Shown here: in pieces, positions 47,104 to 56,300 of the stretch
Layout: the number at the start of each line of letters is the position of its first letter
Numbering within the stretch: the stretch's first letter is position 1
Origin: Gaetbulibacter_B jejuensis
GTDB lineage: Bacteria; Bacteroidota; Bacteroidia; Flavobacteriales; Flavobacteriaceae
Assembly (NCBI RefSeq): GCF_039524015.1
Contig: NZ_BAAAGF010000003.1
Coordinates: forward strand, 443,002-507,001
DNA length: 64,000 bases
Direction of reading: 5' to 3'
Notes under the pieces: model-generated
What the model saw: the letters and a program-made list of their open reading frames with translations, nothing else
Told to the model about the DNA's origin: nothing
Database searches by the model: none
Position numbers and translations under genes: made by a program

Positions 47104-48009
47104 CTAAAAATAGATTCCATGGAGCTTTATGCCATTTTTATCGGTAAACTCCAATGCTGGAAATGGTACCTTAATAACATTAAAAACGTCAAATATCGTT
47201 CGTAAAAAACGAGAGTTCGTTTTAATTCTTGACAAATCTACATCTAAACTTAAATAGAATTGACGAATTCTATTTTGACTTATCATTGAGTTATTAACAG
47301 TCTCATTTTCACCAGATAACATACCATCTCCTCCATAACCAATAGCTACATTAAGCCATTTAGGAAAATTACTATCCTTGAAAAACGAGTGTACATTAGC
47401 ACTGAGCCAATAGGTTTGACCATTGTAGTCTTTTAAAAACTCTTCAAAAAAGCCATCTCCAAGTTTATCAGGACGTTGAGCAGCATATTTAGTTTGGTGG
47501 AAAGAATATTTTAAAACAATACGCTGTTCTTGCCAAAGTAATTCTTGACCAACATACAAGCCTGTTCCTGCTGCATTAGCTATCATGTCTCCCCAAGAAA
47601 AACCCCATTCTTCAGAGAAACCATCCATAACTTCAACTGCTGTTAAAAAGGTAAAGCCTAAAGTAGAACCATAAATAAGCTGGTCTTTTTTACGTACACC
47701 ACTCCAATTTAAAACATTAGCACCTACTCTTCCTAATTGATAAGATGTAAACACATGACCAAGTTTATCCATTTGCAACCACTCATTGTTATCATTTAAT
47801 GTATGGAATTTTGAACGAGGATAATCGGCATACCAAAGTCTATCTAAACCAATAAGCGTTAGTCCTGCTAAAGAAGACTCAGCTATTACAACTGCATTAC
47901 GTCTTGAAGGATTTAAACTATCACTAGGCTTTAAAAACGATTCAAATGTAGATTGCGAAAAAGATACTGATACAAATAGAAAGGCTATATAACAGATTTT
48001 TTTTCGCAT
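47104..48009 (-). CDS. DUF2279 family outer-membrane-type protein
   Basis: The 301-residue protein has a signal peptide (about 1-18) and DUF2279-like segments: DKLGHVFTSYQLGR, EVMDGFSEEWGFSWGDMIANAAG and YGGDGML. The family is exported and of unknown function in Bacteroidota. It lies five bases after mltG at the end of a four-gene leftward unit (dapF, GNAT, mltG, this gene). Confidence 0.8.
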   Translation of the reverse strand: MRKKICYIAFLFVSVSFSQSTFESFLKPSDSLNPSRRNAVVIAESSLAGLTLIGLDRLWYADYPRSKFHTLNDNNEWLQMDKLGHVFTSYQLGRVGANVLNWSGVRKKDQLIYGSTLGFTFLTAVEVMDGFSEEWGFSWGDMIANAAGTGLYVGQELLWQEQRIVLKYSFHQTKYAAQRPDKLGDGFFEEFLKDYNGQTYWLSANVHSFFKDSNFPKWLNVAIGYGGDGMLSGENETVNNSMISQNRIRQFYLSLDVDLSRIKTNSRFLRTIFDVFNVIKVPFPALEFTDKNGIKLHGIYF

Positions 48010-48014
48010 TAAAA

Positions 48015-49058
48015 TTACCTATTTATTCCTTGAGCAGATAAATAACGCTGATACTCTCTAGCATTTACATTGTGCTGACTTAAGGTTTTAGCAAATTTAT
48101 GAAACCCTAAGCGTTTAGCATCAGCAGCAAAATAAAGGTAATTGTGTTTTTCATAATTCAACACAGCATCAATTGCCGAAATATCTGGCATTGCGATAAG
48201 CCCTGGAGGTAATCCAGCATTCATGTATGTATTATAAGGTGACTCTATTTCTTTGTGAATATTCAATACACGTTTTATTACTGTATTTTTATATTGAGGC
48301 AATTGGTAAGCTGCAAATTTTAATGTTGGGTCTGCTTGCAAAGGCATTCCTATTCGCAACCTATTCATATACACACCTGCAATACGAGGTTGCTCGCTAG
48401 CTTGCTTTGACTCTTCATATACAATAGACGCTAAAGCCATAACCTTATCTCTAGACATGTTTAATGCTTTAGCTTTCGCATTTCTACTGTCGTTCCAAAA
48501 TCGGTTATATTCTTTTAGCATTCTATCTCTAAATTCTTCAGCTGAAGTATTCCAGAAAAACTCATAGCTATTTGGAATATACATCCCTAAGGCTGTTTGT
48601 TTTGAAAAACCGCTTTTTTCATAAAATGCTTCAGAAGTCATAGTTTCAATTAAAGACAAACTATCTGCTTCTATTTGGTTTGCAATTCTAGCTGCAAGTT
48701 TTTCTAATGTTTCCTGATTATTAAAAGATACTTTAATTGGGATATTATTACTTCTAATGGAATTGATAATATCGTTATTACTCATTCCTTTTTTAATTTC
48801 ATACCTACCAGCTTTTATATTAGCTGTGTATTTTTTTTGCTTTGCTAACGCATCAAAAGCATCAATATCCAATAACAATGGTTCCAATTGTGCTCTTACT
48901 TCGTTATAGTCGGCTCCTGTAGGAATAAACACATAGGCATTTTCATTATTAAAACTTGTATTAGGCTTAAACATTGCACTATACACAAAATACGCGAAGT
49001 AAGCAGCTACTGCTAGACCTATAAGAGCAATTGCCCAAAGAATTTTCTTTATATACAT
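48015..49058 (-). CDS. mltG: Endolytic murein transglycosylase
   Basis: The 347-residue inner-membrane enzyme cuts nascent glycan strands. It has one N-terminal membrane helix (about 7-27), a LysM-like region and the YceG catalytic segment ASIVYEESKQ with the catalytic Glu, followed by MNRLRIGMPLQADPT. It abuts the GNAT stop with no gap. Confidence 0.95.
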   Translation of the reverse strand: MYIKKILWAIALIGLAVAAYFAYFVYSAMFKPNTSFNNENAYVFIPTGADYNEVRAQLEPLLLDIDAFDALAKQKKYTANIKAGRYEIKKGMSNNDIINSIRSNNIPIKVSFNNQETLEKLAARIANQIEADSLSLIETMTSEAFYEKSGFSKQTALGMYIPNSYEFFWNTSAEEFRDRMLKEYNRFWNDSRNAKAKALNMSRDKVMALASIVYEESKQASEQPRIAGVYMNRLRIGMPLQADPTLKFAAYQLPQYKNTVIKRVLNIHKEIESPYNTYMNAGLPPGLIAMPDISAIDAVLNYEKHNYLYFAADAKRLGFHKFAKTLSQHNVNAREYQRYLSAQGINR

Positions 49059-49583
49059 TTAAATTGAAATACGTTGTAATAAATATTCGTTTTTATAAGA
49101 ACCATTAGTATAGGTCCAATCTTTTTTTAGTCCTATTTTTTGAAACCCATGACTTTCAAACAAATTAATGCTTGCAGTATTTTCTTCTGAAATATTGCAA
49201 TATAATTGATGCACATCTAGATGTTTTACACAGTAATCTATAAGCAATCCTAAAGCTTCACTAGCAAACCCTTTTTGTCTATCCTCAGGATTTTTAATTA
49301 AAATACCAACACCAACTCTTTTATTTCTGAAATCAAAATCAAAAAGATCAATGAGTCCTAAAGCGTCATCATTATAACTAGAAATGACTAGTCGTAATTG
49401 TTTGACTTCAAAAATATCTTTGTGCGCATTTTCTAAATACTGTTTTATTAAAAATTTGGAATATGGTGTAATGGTACTGCTTATTTCCCAAATGGATTCA
49501 TCATTTTCTACCTGATGGATAAACTCCAAATCCTCTAGCTCGAGCGCTCTTAAATAAATATGCTTTCCTTTTAGAGTTATCAT
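49059..49583 (-). CDS. GNAT family N-acetyltransferase
   Basis: The 174-residue protein has the RimJ/RimL-like layout: MITLKGKHIYLRALELEDL at the start, DRQKGFASEALGLLIDYC for acetyl-CoA and NTASINLFESHGFQ. Its substrate is unknown. It overlaps the dapF stop by four bases. Confidence 0.9.
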   Translation of the reverse strand: MITLKGKHIYLRALELEDLEFIHQVENDESIWEISSTITPYSKFLIKQYLENAHKDIFEVKQLRLVISSYNDDALGLIDLFDFDFRNKRVGVGILIKNPEDRQKGFASEALGLLIDYCVKHLDVHQLYCNISEENTASINLFESHGFQKIGLKKDWTYTNGSYKNEYLLQRISI

Positions 49584-50356
49584 TCAAAAGTCCCTTTATA
49601 AACCAAAGTGGCTGGTCCAATAAGCCATACATTTTTATACGTGCCATTTTCAACAGTAAAAGACACCTTAAGATCGCCTCCTTTTGTCTTTAATGTCACT
49701 AGATTTTTTTCGGTTTCTCCAATATAATGCATCGCCAAAGCTACAGCAGTCACTCCTGTTCCGCAAGACAACGTTTCGTCTTCTACTCCACGTTCATAAG
49801 TTCTTACAGCAAAAGTATCTTCAGAAATTTTTTCAACAAAATTTACGTTACTTCCTGCTTCACCATATAAATTACCATATCTAATAGCTGAACCTTTTGT
49901 TTTGACATCAAAATGTTCTAAGTCATTAACCATTTCTATATGATGAGGCGAACCAGTATCTAAAAACACATAGTCTTGCTGTTTATTAACTTTTAAAACA
50001 TCTTGCATTTGAAGACTCACAACACCTTGCTCAATAACAGCATGATGTAAACCATCAATAGCTATAAAAGTAGCTTTATCATTGATAACACCTAGTTGCT
50101 TTGCAAAAGCTGACAAACAACGACCACCATTACCACACATAGAACTTTCGTTACCATCGGCATTGTAATACACCATTTTAAAATCATAATCAGGATGATT
50201 TTCAAGCAGTATCAGTCCGTCAGCACCTATGCCAAAACGTCTGTCACACAAAAAAGCAATGTGTTTGGTATTGTTTTTGTCGAAGTGTAATGAACGGTTA
50301 TCGATCATTACAAAATCGTTTCCTGTACCTTGATATTTATAGAAATTAAGTTTCAT
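49580..50356 (-). CDS. dapF: Diaminopimelate epimerase
   Basis: The 258-residue enzyme converts LL- to meso-diaminopimelate for lysine and peptidoglycan. The catalytic cysteines are Cys74 (SSMCGNGGR) and Cys198 (TLSCGTGV). It leads a leftward unit of dapF, GNAT, mltG and DUF2279. Confidence 0.96.
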   Translation of the reverse strand: MKLNFYKYQGTGNDFVMIDNRSLHFDKNNTKHIAFLCDRRFGIGADGLILLENHPDYDFKMVYYNADGNESSMCGNGGRCLSAFAKQLGVINDKATFIAIDGLHHAVIEQGVVSLQMQDVLKVNKQQDYVFLDTGSPHHIEMVNDLEHFDVKTKGSAIRYGNLYGEAGSNVNFVEKISEDTFAVRTYERGVEDETLSCGTGVTAVALAMHYIGETEKNLVTLKTKGGDLKVSFTVENGTYKNVWLIGPATLVYKGTFE

Positions 50357-50516
50357 AAGCGGTACAAATATAGGAATAAAACATTGGTTTTTGCAGTGTT
50401 AAATACGCGTTAAATGCGACGTTAAAAATCGTTAAATTGAAACTGTTAATTCAATAAATAGTTAATTTTAATCGTTAAATAATTATCAAATCATAACTCA
50501 AAACCTAATAAAACAA

Positions 50517-51929
50517 ATGAAAAAGATTTTAACCTTAGTTTTAGTTTCAGTATTAGGTGGAATTATAACATTATCCGCCTACAAGCTATTTTTAGAACAA
50601 GACAACAGTGCTTTGGCATCTACTACAAATAATAATGAGCAGGTATCTTTTCTGCCCACAAACAATACTGTAACAAGCGCTTACAACATTTCAAATGTTC
50701 CTGATTTTGTTGATGCAGCCGAAAAAACAGTACACGCAGTGGTACACGTTAAAAACACAACTATTGTAAAAGGACCAACTTCATTTGAAGATTTATTCTA
50801 CGGAAGAAACTCTCAACGTGCTCAAGTAGGAACAGGTAGTGGTGTTATTATTTCTCCTGATGGATATATTATAACCAACAATCATGTTATTAATGGCGCA
50901 AATCAAATATCTATTACATCTAACGACAATAAAATTTATGATGCTAAATTGATTGGTAGTGATGAAAAAACAGATATCGCGCTTTTAAAAATTGATACTG
51001 ATGAAGAACTTCCTTTTGTAACTTTTGGAGATTCTGATCAAGCTAAAATTGGCGAATGGGTTTTAGCAGTTGGTAACCCATTTAACCTTACTTCCACTGT
51101 TACTGCAGGAATTATCAGTGCGAAGTCAAGAGATTTAACAGGTCAAAACCATCAGTCGTTTATTCAAACTGATGCTGCCGTAAACCCTGGAAACTCAGGT
51201 GGAGCTTTAGTAAATGCTAATGGTGATTTGGTAGGAATAAATACAGCTATTTCATCGCAAACAGGATCTTACATTGGATATTCTTTTGCTGTACCAAGTA
51301 ACATTGCCAGAAAAGTGGTTGAAGATATTATGGAGTATGGTGATGTTCAAAATGGAATTTTAGGAGTAACTGGTGGATCATTAAATAGTAAATATGCCGA
51401 AGAATTAGGTGTTGCTACTACTGAAGGATTTTATGTAAACAGTGTTGAAGAAGACTCTGGTGCTGATTTGGCAGGAATACAAAGTGGTGACGTTATTAAA
51501 AAACTAGACGATATTAAAATTTCTAAGTTTTCTGACCTAAAAGGATATTTGAGCACCAAACGTCCTGATGATGTTGTAAACGTAACATTATTAAGAGACA
51601 ACGACACTAAAATTGTTCCTGTAACTTTAATAAGGAATCAAACCTTACAACTTCCTATTATTGGGTTGGTTAAAAATGCCAAAGAGAAAGACTTAAGAAA
51701 ACTAGATGCTCAAAATGGTGTTAAAATTTCATCGTTAGACAAAACGTATGAGCGTTTTTGGAAAAAGAATGGAATTGAAGAAGGAAGCATTGTTACAGCT
51801 ATAAATGATAAATCTGTAAACAGTATTGATGAAGTAAAACATGCACTTGAAAATAAATCAAGTAATGACCCTTTAAAGTTTGAAATCATCAACAAAAATG
51901 GAAAAAAAGAGAGCTTCTATTGGAAGTAA
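50517..51929 (+). CDS. DegP/HtrA family serine protease
   Basis: The 470-residue periplasmic protease has a membrane-anchoring or signal segment (about 1-24), a trypsin-like domain with His123, Asp153 and Ser227 (TNNHV, KTDIALL, NPGNSGGA), and PDZ-like regions near 290-370 and 425-470. It should degrade or refold misfolded envelope proteins. A 9-bp terminator hairpin follows. Confidence 0.95.
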   Translation: MKKILTLVLVSVLGGIITLSAYKLFLEQDNSALASTTNNNEQVSFLPTNNTVTSAYNISNVPDFVDAAEKTVHAVVHVKNTTIVKGPTSFEDLFYGRNSQRAQVGTGSGVIISPDGYIITNNHVINGANQISITSNDNKIYDAKLIGSDEKTDIALLKIDTDEELPFVTFGDSDQAKIGEWVLAVGNPFNLTSTVTAGIISAKSRDLTGQNHQSFIQTDAAVNPGNSGGALVNANGDLVGINTAISSQTGSYIGYSFAVPSNIARKVVEDIMEYGDVQNGILGVTGGSLNSKYAEELGVATTEGFYVNSVEEDSGADLAGIQSGDVIKKLDDIKISKFSDLKGYLSTKRPDDVVNVTLLRDNDTKIVPVTLIRNQTLQLPIIGLVKNAKEKDLRKLDAQNGVKISSLDKTYERFWKKNGIEEGSIVTAINDKSVNSIDEVKHALENKSSNDPLKFEIINKNGKKESFYWK

Positions 51930-51959
51930 ACTCATTTTGATAACAATAACTCAAAATCA

Positions 51960-51992
51960 CCCTTTAACAACTTAACAGTTAAAGGGTTTTTT
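51960..51992 (+). terminator. Terminator after the HtrA protease gene
   Basis: A 9-bp stem CCCTTTAAC/GTTAAAGGG (51960-51968 with 51978-51986) with a nine-base loop is followed by TTTTTT. Confidence 0.9.
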
Positions 51993-52030
51993 ATTTGTTA
52001 AAATAGTTTACGAAAACGTTTGAAATATAT

Positions 52031-52038
52031 TACTTTTG
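52031..52038 (+). promoter_or_regulatory. Putative -7 promoter box of the GAPDH gene
   Basis: TACTTTTG matches TAnnTTTG, 39 bases before the ATG at 52078. The -33 element is unclear. Confidence 0.5.
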
Positions 52039-52077
52039 CAAAAAATTTCATTTTAACAACACACTAAACATTATAAA

Positions 52078-53526
52078 ATGAGTCTTACAAAAACTTATGA
52101 AAGTGAATTGGCTTTTCAAGCAGATCGTAGAAGAGCAACTGTAGAATTTATCAAAATTGTTAGCGACCTTTGGTATGACAAATCCATAGAGCTAGTTTTG
52201 TTCAGAAATCAATTAATTGACAGAAATGTTAGCGAGATTTTGAACTTACACGAATATGCAGGCGAGTTTGTACAAAAACCAATTTCTATTTTCGACTCTG
52301 TTGAAATCGCTCAGGCTATTAAAACATTAGACCTTCCTCCTGCTAAACTAGACATAGGAAAATTAACCTATGAGTTTCACTTAGAAGATCAAAAATACAG
52401 TAATGCAACTGCATTTGTAGCCAACAAACTTAAAGATGCTAGTAAAAACAACTCTATTGAACCTAAAGATGTTGTGCTTTATGGTTTTGGTAGAATTGGT
52501 CGTTTGGTAGCTAGAGAGCTAATGACCAGAACAGGAAAAGGAAGTCAATTACGCTTAAGAGCTATTGTTACAAGAGGCGCCATAGACCAAACTGTTTTAG
52601 AAAAAAGAGCATCTTTATTACGTAACGACTCTGTTCATGGTGATTTCCCAGGAACTGTTATTGCCGATGTAAAAAACAGCGCTTTAATTATAAATGGTAC
52701 AACTGTAAATATCATTTCAGCAAATGCACCAGAAGATATCGATTATACCAAATACGGAATTGATAAAGCCTTAGTAATTGACAATACTGGAGCCTTTAGA
52801 GACAATGAAGCTTTAAGCAGACACTTAAAATCAAAAGGTGTTGACAAAGTATTACTTACTGCTCCTGGTAAAGGTGTTCCAAATATTGTTCATGGTGTTA
52901 ATCATCTTGAAAACAATCCTGACAACATCAATATCTTTTCAGCAGCATCTTGTACAACCAACGCAATTACACCTGTATTAAAAGCTGTTGAAGACACTTT
53001 TGGAGTAAAAACTGGTCATTTAGAAACTATCCACGCCTATACCAACGATCAAAATTTAGTTGATAATTTCCATAAAAAATACCGTCGTGGTCGTGCTGCA
53101 GCACTTAACATGGTAATTACCGAAACTGGAGCAGGAAGCGCAGTTTCTAAAGCATTACCATCTTTAGAAGGAAAATTAACTTCTAACGCAATTAGAGTTC
53201 CTGTACCAAATGGCTCTTTAGCAATTTTGAATTTGGAATTAGAGAAATCAACATCTGTTGAAGGTATCAATACCATTATGAAAAAATATGCGCTGGAAGG
53301 TGACTTGGTAGAACAAATTAAATATGAAATGAGCGACGAATTGGTATCTAGCGATATCGTTGGTAGCTCTGCTCCTTCAATCTATGATAGTAAAGCAACC
53401 ATTGTTAGAAAAGATGGTAAAAATGTGATACTATATATATGGTATGATAATGAGTATGGTTATAGCCATCAGGTGATTAGGTTAGCAAAATATATTGCAA
53501 AAGTAAGACGTTACACCTATTATTAA
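52078..53526 (+). CDS. Glyceraldehyde-3-phosphate dehydrogenase, long form
   Basis: The 482-residue enzyme has an unusual N-terminal extension of about 130 residues before the NAD-binding loop GFGRIGR (136-142). The catalytic cysteine is Cys292 in SAASCTTNAITP. The long form is known in Bacteroidota and elsewhere as an extended GAPDH; it is not a fusion with a known domain that I recognise. It should function in glycolysis or gluconeogenesis. A strong terminator follows. Confidence 0.93.
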   Translation: MSLTKTYESELAFQADRRRATVEFIKIVSDLWYDKSIELVLFRNQLIDRNVSEILNLHEYAGEFVQKPISIFDSVEIAQAIKTLDLPPAKLDIGKLTYEFHLEDQKYSNATAFVANKLKDASKNNSIEPKDVVLYGFGRIGRLVARELMTRTGKGSQLRLRAIVTRGAIDQTVLEKRASLLRNDSVHGDFPGTVIADVKNSALIINGTTVNIISANAPEDIDYTKYGIDKALVIDNTGAFRDNEALSRHLKSKGVDKVLLTAPGKGVPNIVHGVNHLENNPDNINIFSAASCTTNAITPVLKAVEDTFGVKTGHLETIHAYTNDQNLVDNFHKKYRRGRAAALNMVITETGAGSAVSKALPSLEGKLTSNAIRVPVPNGSLAILNLELEKSTSVEGINTIMKKYALEGDLVEQIKYEMSDELVSSDIVGSSAPSIYDSKATIVRKDGKNVILYIWYDNEYGYSHQVIRLAKYIAKVRRYTYY

Positions 53527-53565
53527 TAGACTAAAACGTCCAAAACATAAAACCATTCGTATATA

Positions 53566-53594
53566 AAATAGCCTCACAAAATGTGAGGCTATTT
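53566..53594 (+). terminator. Terminator after the GAPDH gene
   Basis: A 13-bp stem with a three-base loop (53566-53578 with 53582-53594), AAATAGCCTCACA with its complement, follows the GAPDH stop by about 40 bases. Confidence 0.9.
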
Positions 53595-53672
53595 GCTTAA
53601 AAAATAATCAAACATCAATAGAAATTGCTATATTGTTCAAAATTAACCACAGCTAAAAACAGCCTAACTAAA

Positions 53673-54281
53673 ATGAAATATTTTAAAACCCTTTTTCTTA
53701 CAACACTTTGCATATTATCCTTTACAACCCTAATTGCTCAGGAAACTACTGAAGAAGACAAATTATCATTAAACGAAGGGAGTATTGACAATCAATTTGA
53801 ATTCGTTATACAACGCTCAAACAATTATCAAGAGTATAAAGTTGTAAAAAAGAACTGGTTATATACACTAAAAGCACACACACTAGATTCGCTTAAAGCC
53901 ATACACAAGGATTTGGCAGACACACAAGCTATAGTAGACACACAAGCCTTAGAGATTACTGAGCTTAAAAGTAATCTTACAAATACCAAAGACACATTAG
54001 ACAAAACCAATCTTGAAAAAGATAGTATGGCATTGTTTGGCATGCAAATGAGCAAAGGAGGCTACAATGTACTTATGTGGAGTATTATTGGAGGATTATT
54101 TGCACTGTTGCTACTCTTTATATATAAGTTTAAAAACAGTAATGCTATTACTAAGCAAGCTAAAAAATCGTTAGCTGAAACCGAAGAAGAGTTTGAAGAA
54201 CATCGTAGGACTGCTTTAGAAAGAGAGCAAAAAGTAAGACGCCAACTTCAAGATGAAATTAATAAACAAAAAGGCATATAA
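53673..54281 (+). CDS. Membrane protein with coiled coils, function unknown
   Basis: From ATG at 53673 the 202-residue protein has a signal peptide (MKYFKTLFLTTLCILSF), a coiled-coil region rich in Leu, Thr and Lys before a membrane helix near 140-160, and a charged coiled tail (LAETEEEFEEHRRTALERE). A longer frame from TTG at 53625 is possible but spoils the signal peptide. From memory similar genes are sometimes annotated as tRNA (guanine-N1)-methyltransferase, which this sequence does not support. Confidence 0.75.
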   Translation: MKYFKTLFLTTLCILSFTTLIAQETTEEDKLSLNEGSIDNQFEFVIQRSNNYQEYKVVKKNWLYTLKAHTLDSLKAIHKDLADTQAIVDTQALEITELKSNLTNTKDTLDKTNLEKDSMALFGMQMSKGGYNVLMWSIIGGLFALLLLFIYKFKNSNAITKQAKKSLAETEEEFEEHRRTALEREQKVRRQLQDEINKQKGI

Positions 54282-54307
54282 TGGTTTGCTTTTTTAGATG
54301 AATACTA

Positions 54308-54330
54308 AATCCGTAAAGTTTTTACGGATT
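54308..54330 (+). terminator. Terminator after the coiled-coil membrane protein gene
   Basis: A 10-bp stem AATCCGTAAA/TTTACGGATT (54308-54317 with 54321-54330) is followed by TTTT. It separates this gene from the accessory patch. Confidence 0.9.
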
Positions 54331-54347
54331 TTTTGTTTATTAAAACT

Positions 54348-54365
54348 ATCCATATCTTTATTATT
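54348..54365. repeat. 18-bp direct repeat A, copy 1
   Basis: ATCCATATCTTTATTATT occurs here and exactly again at 56257-56274, each just upstream of an accessory gene. It contains TATCTTTA, close to a -7 box, so it may be a shared promoter/leader. Confidence 0.75.
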
Positions 54366-54377
54366 GGCAATAATTAA

Positions 54378-55175
54378 ATGAAAAAACTTCATAGAATATT
54401 TTATATAAGTCTGATTAATTTATTTTTAGTCAATTTTAATTGTACTTCACAACCAAAAATTGAATTGATTAATTATAATTCCAGTGAGTGTAAAAAAGGA
54501 ATCTATTATCCAAACTTATACAAATTACAGAATCGAATTATCGAAATAAATAAAGAAGACGATTTTCACACATATAACATTTTTGCTGTTGCAAATTGTA
54601 ATCGTACTGAAAAAGGTGAAATAGAGCTAAAAAACGATACACTAAATTTGACTTTTCATGGATTAAGAGAATATAAAGTTAACAAAGAAAAAGTAAATGA
54701 TTCACTCGATTTAGTCACTGAAGAATGGATTGAAGAAGTAGCTGATTGTGATTGTGCTTTTAATCTGTCATATAAAATAAAAGGACTTAAAAATAAAGAT
54801 TATACAATAACTTTAAATGGTAAAAAAATAACCGAATCCGAACATAAATTTAGAGTAGTTAGAAAAAACCCTACATTTTCCATTTTAAACAATGACACAA
54901 TAAACTTTGTTGATATTTATGGTTTAAAACAAGGATTGCATATTTATAACAGAAAAGATGGAAAACAATATTCCAGAATTATATATTCAGATGATGAAAA
55001 AGTTAGTGGATTGACAAATACACATTACAATTTCGATGGTTTTGACAAAGTAGAAACCTTTATGGAAAATAAAAAATACACTTTTCGGAAATATTATAAA
55101 AACGGAAAGTTAATTAAGACTTGTGAAACTGACGGTTCTTTTGAAGAAGGAACAAATTGTAAATATGAAAAATAA
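54378..55175 (+). CDS. Exported accessory protein, function unknown
   Basis: The 265-residue protein starts with a hydrophobic signal-like segment (about 4-22) ending near NFNCTSQ, which may be a weak lipoprotein site. The rest is lysine- and asparagine-rich with segments EVADCDCAFNLSYKIKGL and YNRKDGKQYSRIIY, resembling no family I can name. It is the first of three accessory genes joined by repeated spacers. Confidence 0.65.
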   Translation: MKKLHRIFYISLINLFLVNFNCTSQPKIELINYNSSECKKGIYYPNLYKLQNRIIEINKEDDFHTYNIFAVANCNRTEKGEIELKNDTLNLTFHGLREYKVNKEKVNDSLDLVTEEWIEEVADCDCAFNLSYKIKGLKNKDYTITLNGKKITESEHKFRVVRKNPTFSILNNDTINFVDIYGLKQGLHIYNRKDGKQYSRIIYSDDEKVSGLTNTHYNFDGFDKVETFMENKKYTFRKYYKNGKLIKTCETDGSFEEGTNCKYEK

Positions 55176-55207
55176 CTATTGTCAACAACTTATATAATTT
55201 ATTACAG

Positions 55208-55248
55208 TTGATTTCCCTATCGAAAAGTCCTTAAAAATTTATTAAGTT
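55208..55248. repeat. Accessory spacer repeat B, copy 1
   Basis: A 41-base spacer begins TTGATTTCC and holds ATCGAAAAGTCCT. It occurs again at 56194-56234 with about 85% identity. Further complementarity continues into GTTGGCTTAGTCCAA (TTGG/CCAA), so a hairpin is possible. Confidence 0.7.
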
Positions 55249-55281
55249 GGCTTAGTCCAAATTTAAACCCAAGAAGAAATA

Positions 55282-56169
55282 ATGATATTTATAACATCTA
55301 AAAAACTACTTATTGCTACTTGTCTTTTGTTGATTTTTCAAAATATATCACTTGCACAAAAATTAGACCCAAAAGGACGTGATAGCTTTAAACCAGACCA
55401 TATCATTAATTCTAAAATCACAAACAAGGACTATTTAATCCATATGTCTTTTCCAGAGAACTACTCTATTCAGGACAGCATAACTTATCCTGTGCTTTAT
55501 GTTTTGGATGGGAAAAGCACATTTGGATATTTCGAATCATCTTACATTGATTATGAAAAAATAGAAGATGTGATTCTTGTTGGAATCAGCCATAAGGTAA
55601 ATGGAATAGAATCAAACATTAATAGATTTAATGACTACACACCGTATCGTGACACGATAACCGAAAGAAGAATTGAGAAAAAATTTGGTGTAGAAGAAGG
55701 AACAGTCAAAACTGGTAAAGCTGATAAATTTTTAGCATGTCTTAAAAAAGAAATTGTACCATTTATAGATAAACACTATAAAACAAATTCCGATAGAGGG
55801 ATTTCAGGACATTCTCTTGGAGGTCTGTTTACGGCATATTGTTTTGTAAATTCTGATAATTACTTTACAAGATTTGGTATAAACAGTCCGTCATTTCAAC
55901 TTAACGAAGAAATCTTTTTAGAACCAGCAATTATTAAATTCACAGATAACCAAAACTGGAATATTGTTCCAACCAAAGTTTTCATTTCTACTGGAGAAAA
56001 TGAAAGCCCAATGATGGTATCAAATATGATTAAATTTAGTATGTTCCTTAAAAAAAGAAACTACGATAATGTTGATATAGATTGGTACATTTATAGAAAC
56101 GAAACTCATACATCAGTAATCCCTTTTTGTTTAAACGGAACACTGTCAACACTATATGGAAAAGAGTAA
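55282..56169 (+). CDS. Exported esterase-like alpha/beta hydrolase
   Basis: The 295-residue protein has a signal peptide (about 1-25) and a putative-esterase (IroE/Fes-like) domain. The nucleophile elbow GHSLGG places the catalytic serine at 178, and LYVLDGKSTFGYF forms the oxyanion-side region; a histidine in ETHTSVIP may complete the triad. It could cut carboxylic esters of siderophores or other small molecules, but the substrate is unknown. It is flanked by copies of the spacer repeat. Confidence 0.85.
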   Translation: MIFITSKKLLIATCLLLIFQNISLAQKLDPKGRDSFKPDHIINSKITNKDYLIHMSFPENYSIQDSITYPVLYVLDGKSTFGYFESSYIDYEKIEDVILVGISHKVNGIESNINRFNDYTPYRDTITERRIEKKFGVEEGTVKTGKADKFLACLKKEIVPFIDKHYKTNSDRGISGHSLGGLFTAYCFVNSDNYFTRFGINSPSFQLNEEIFLEPAIIKFTDNQNWNIVPTKVFISTGENESPMMVSNMIKFSMFLKKRNYDNVDIDWYIYRNETHTSVIPFCLNGTLSTLYGKE

Positions 56170-56193
56170 TACAATAGAGTAATCACATTACAT

Positions 56194-56234
56194 TTGATTT
56201 CCTAATCGAAAAGTCCTCTAAAATTTACTAACTT
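56194..56234. repeat. Accessory spacer repeat B, copy 2
   Basis: This matches the copy at 55208-55248 with substitutions at CCTAA/CCCTA and CTCTA/CTTAA. It is followed 22 bases later by the second copy of repeat A. Confidence 0.7.
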
Positions 56235-56256
56235 CGTTTAACTGTCGATATAGATA

Positions 56257-56274
56257 ATCCATATCTTTATTATT
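56257..56274. repeat. 18-bp direct repeat A, copy 2
   Basis: An exact copy of ATCCATATCTTTATTATT at 54348-54365, ending 26 bases before the ATG at 56301. The two copies bracket the first two accessory genes. Confidence 0.75.
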
Positions 56275-56300
56275 TAATGCATTTGACCAAAAATTGTGAA

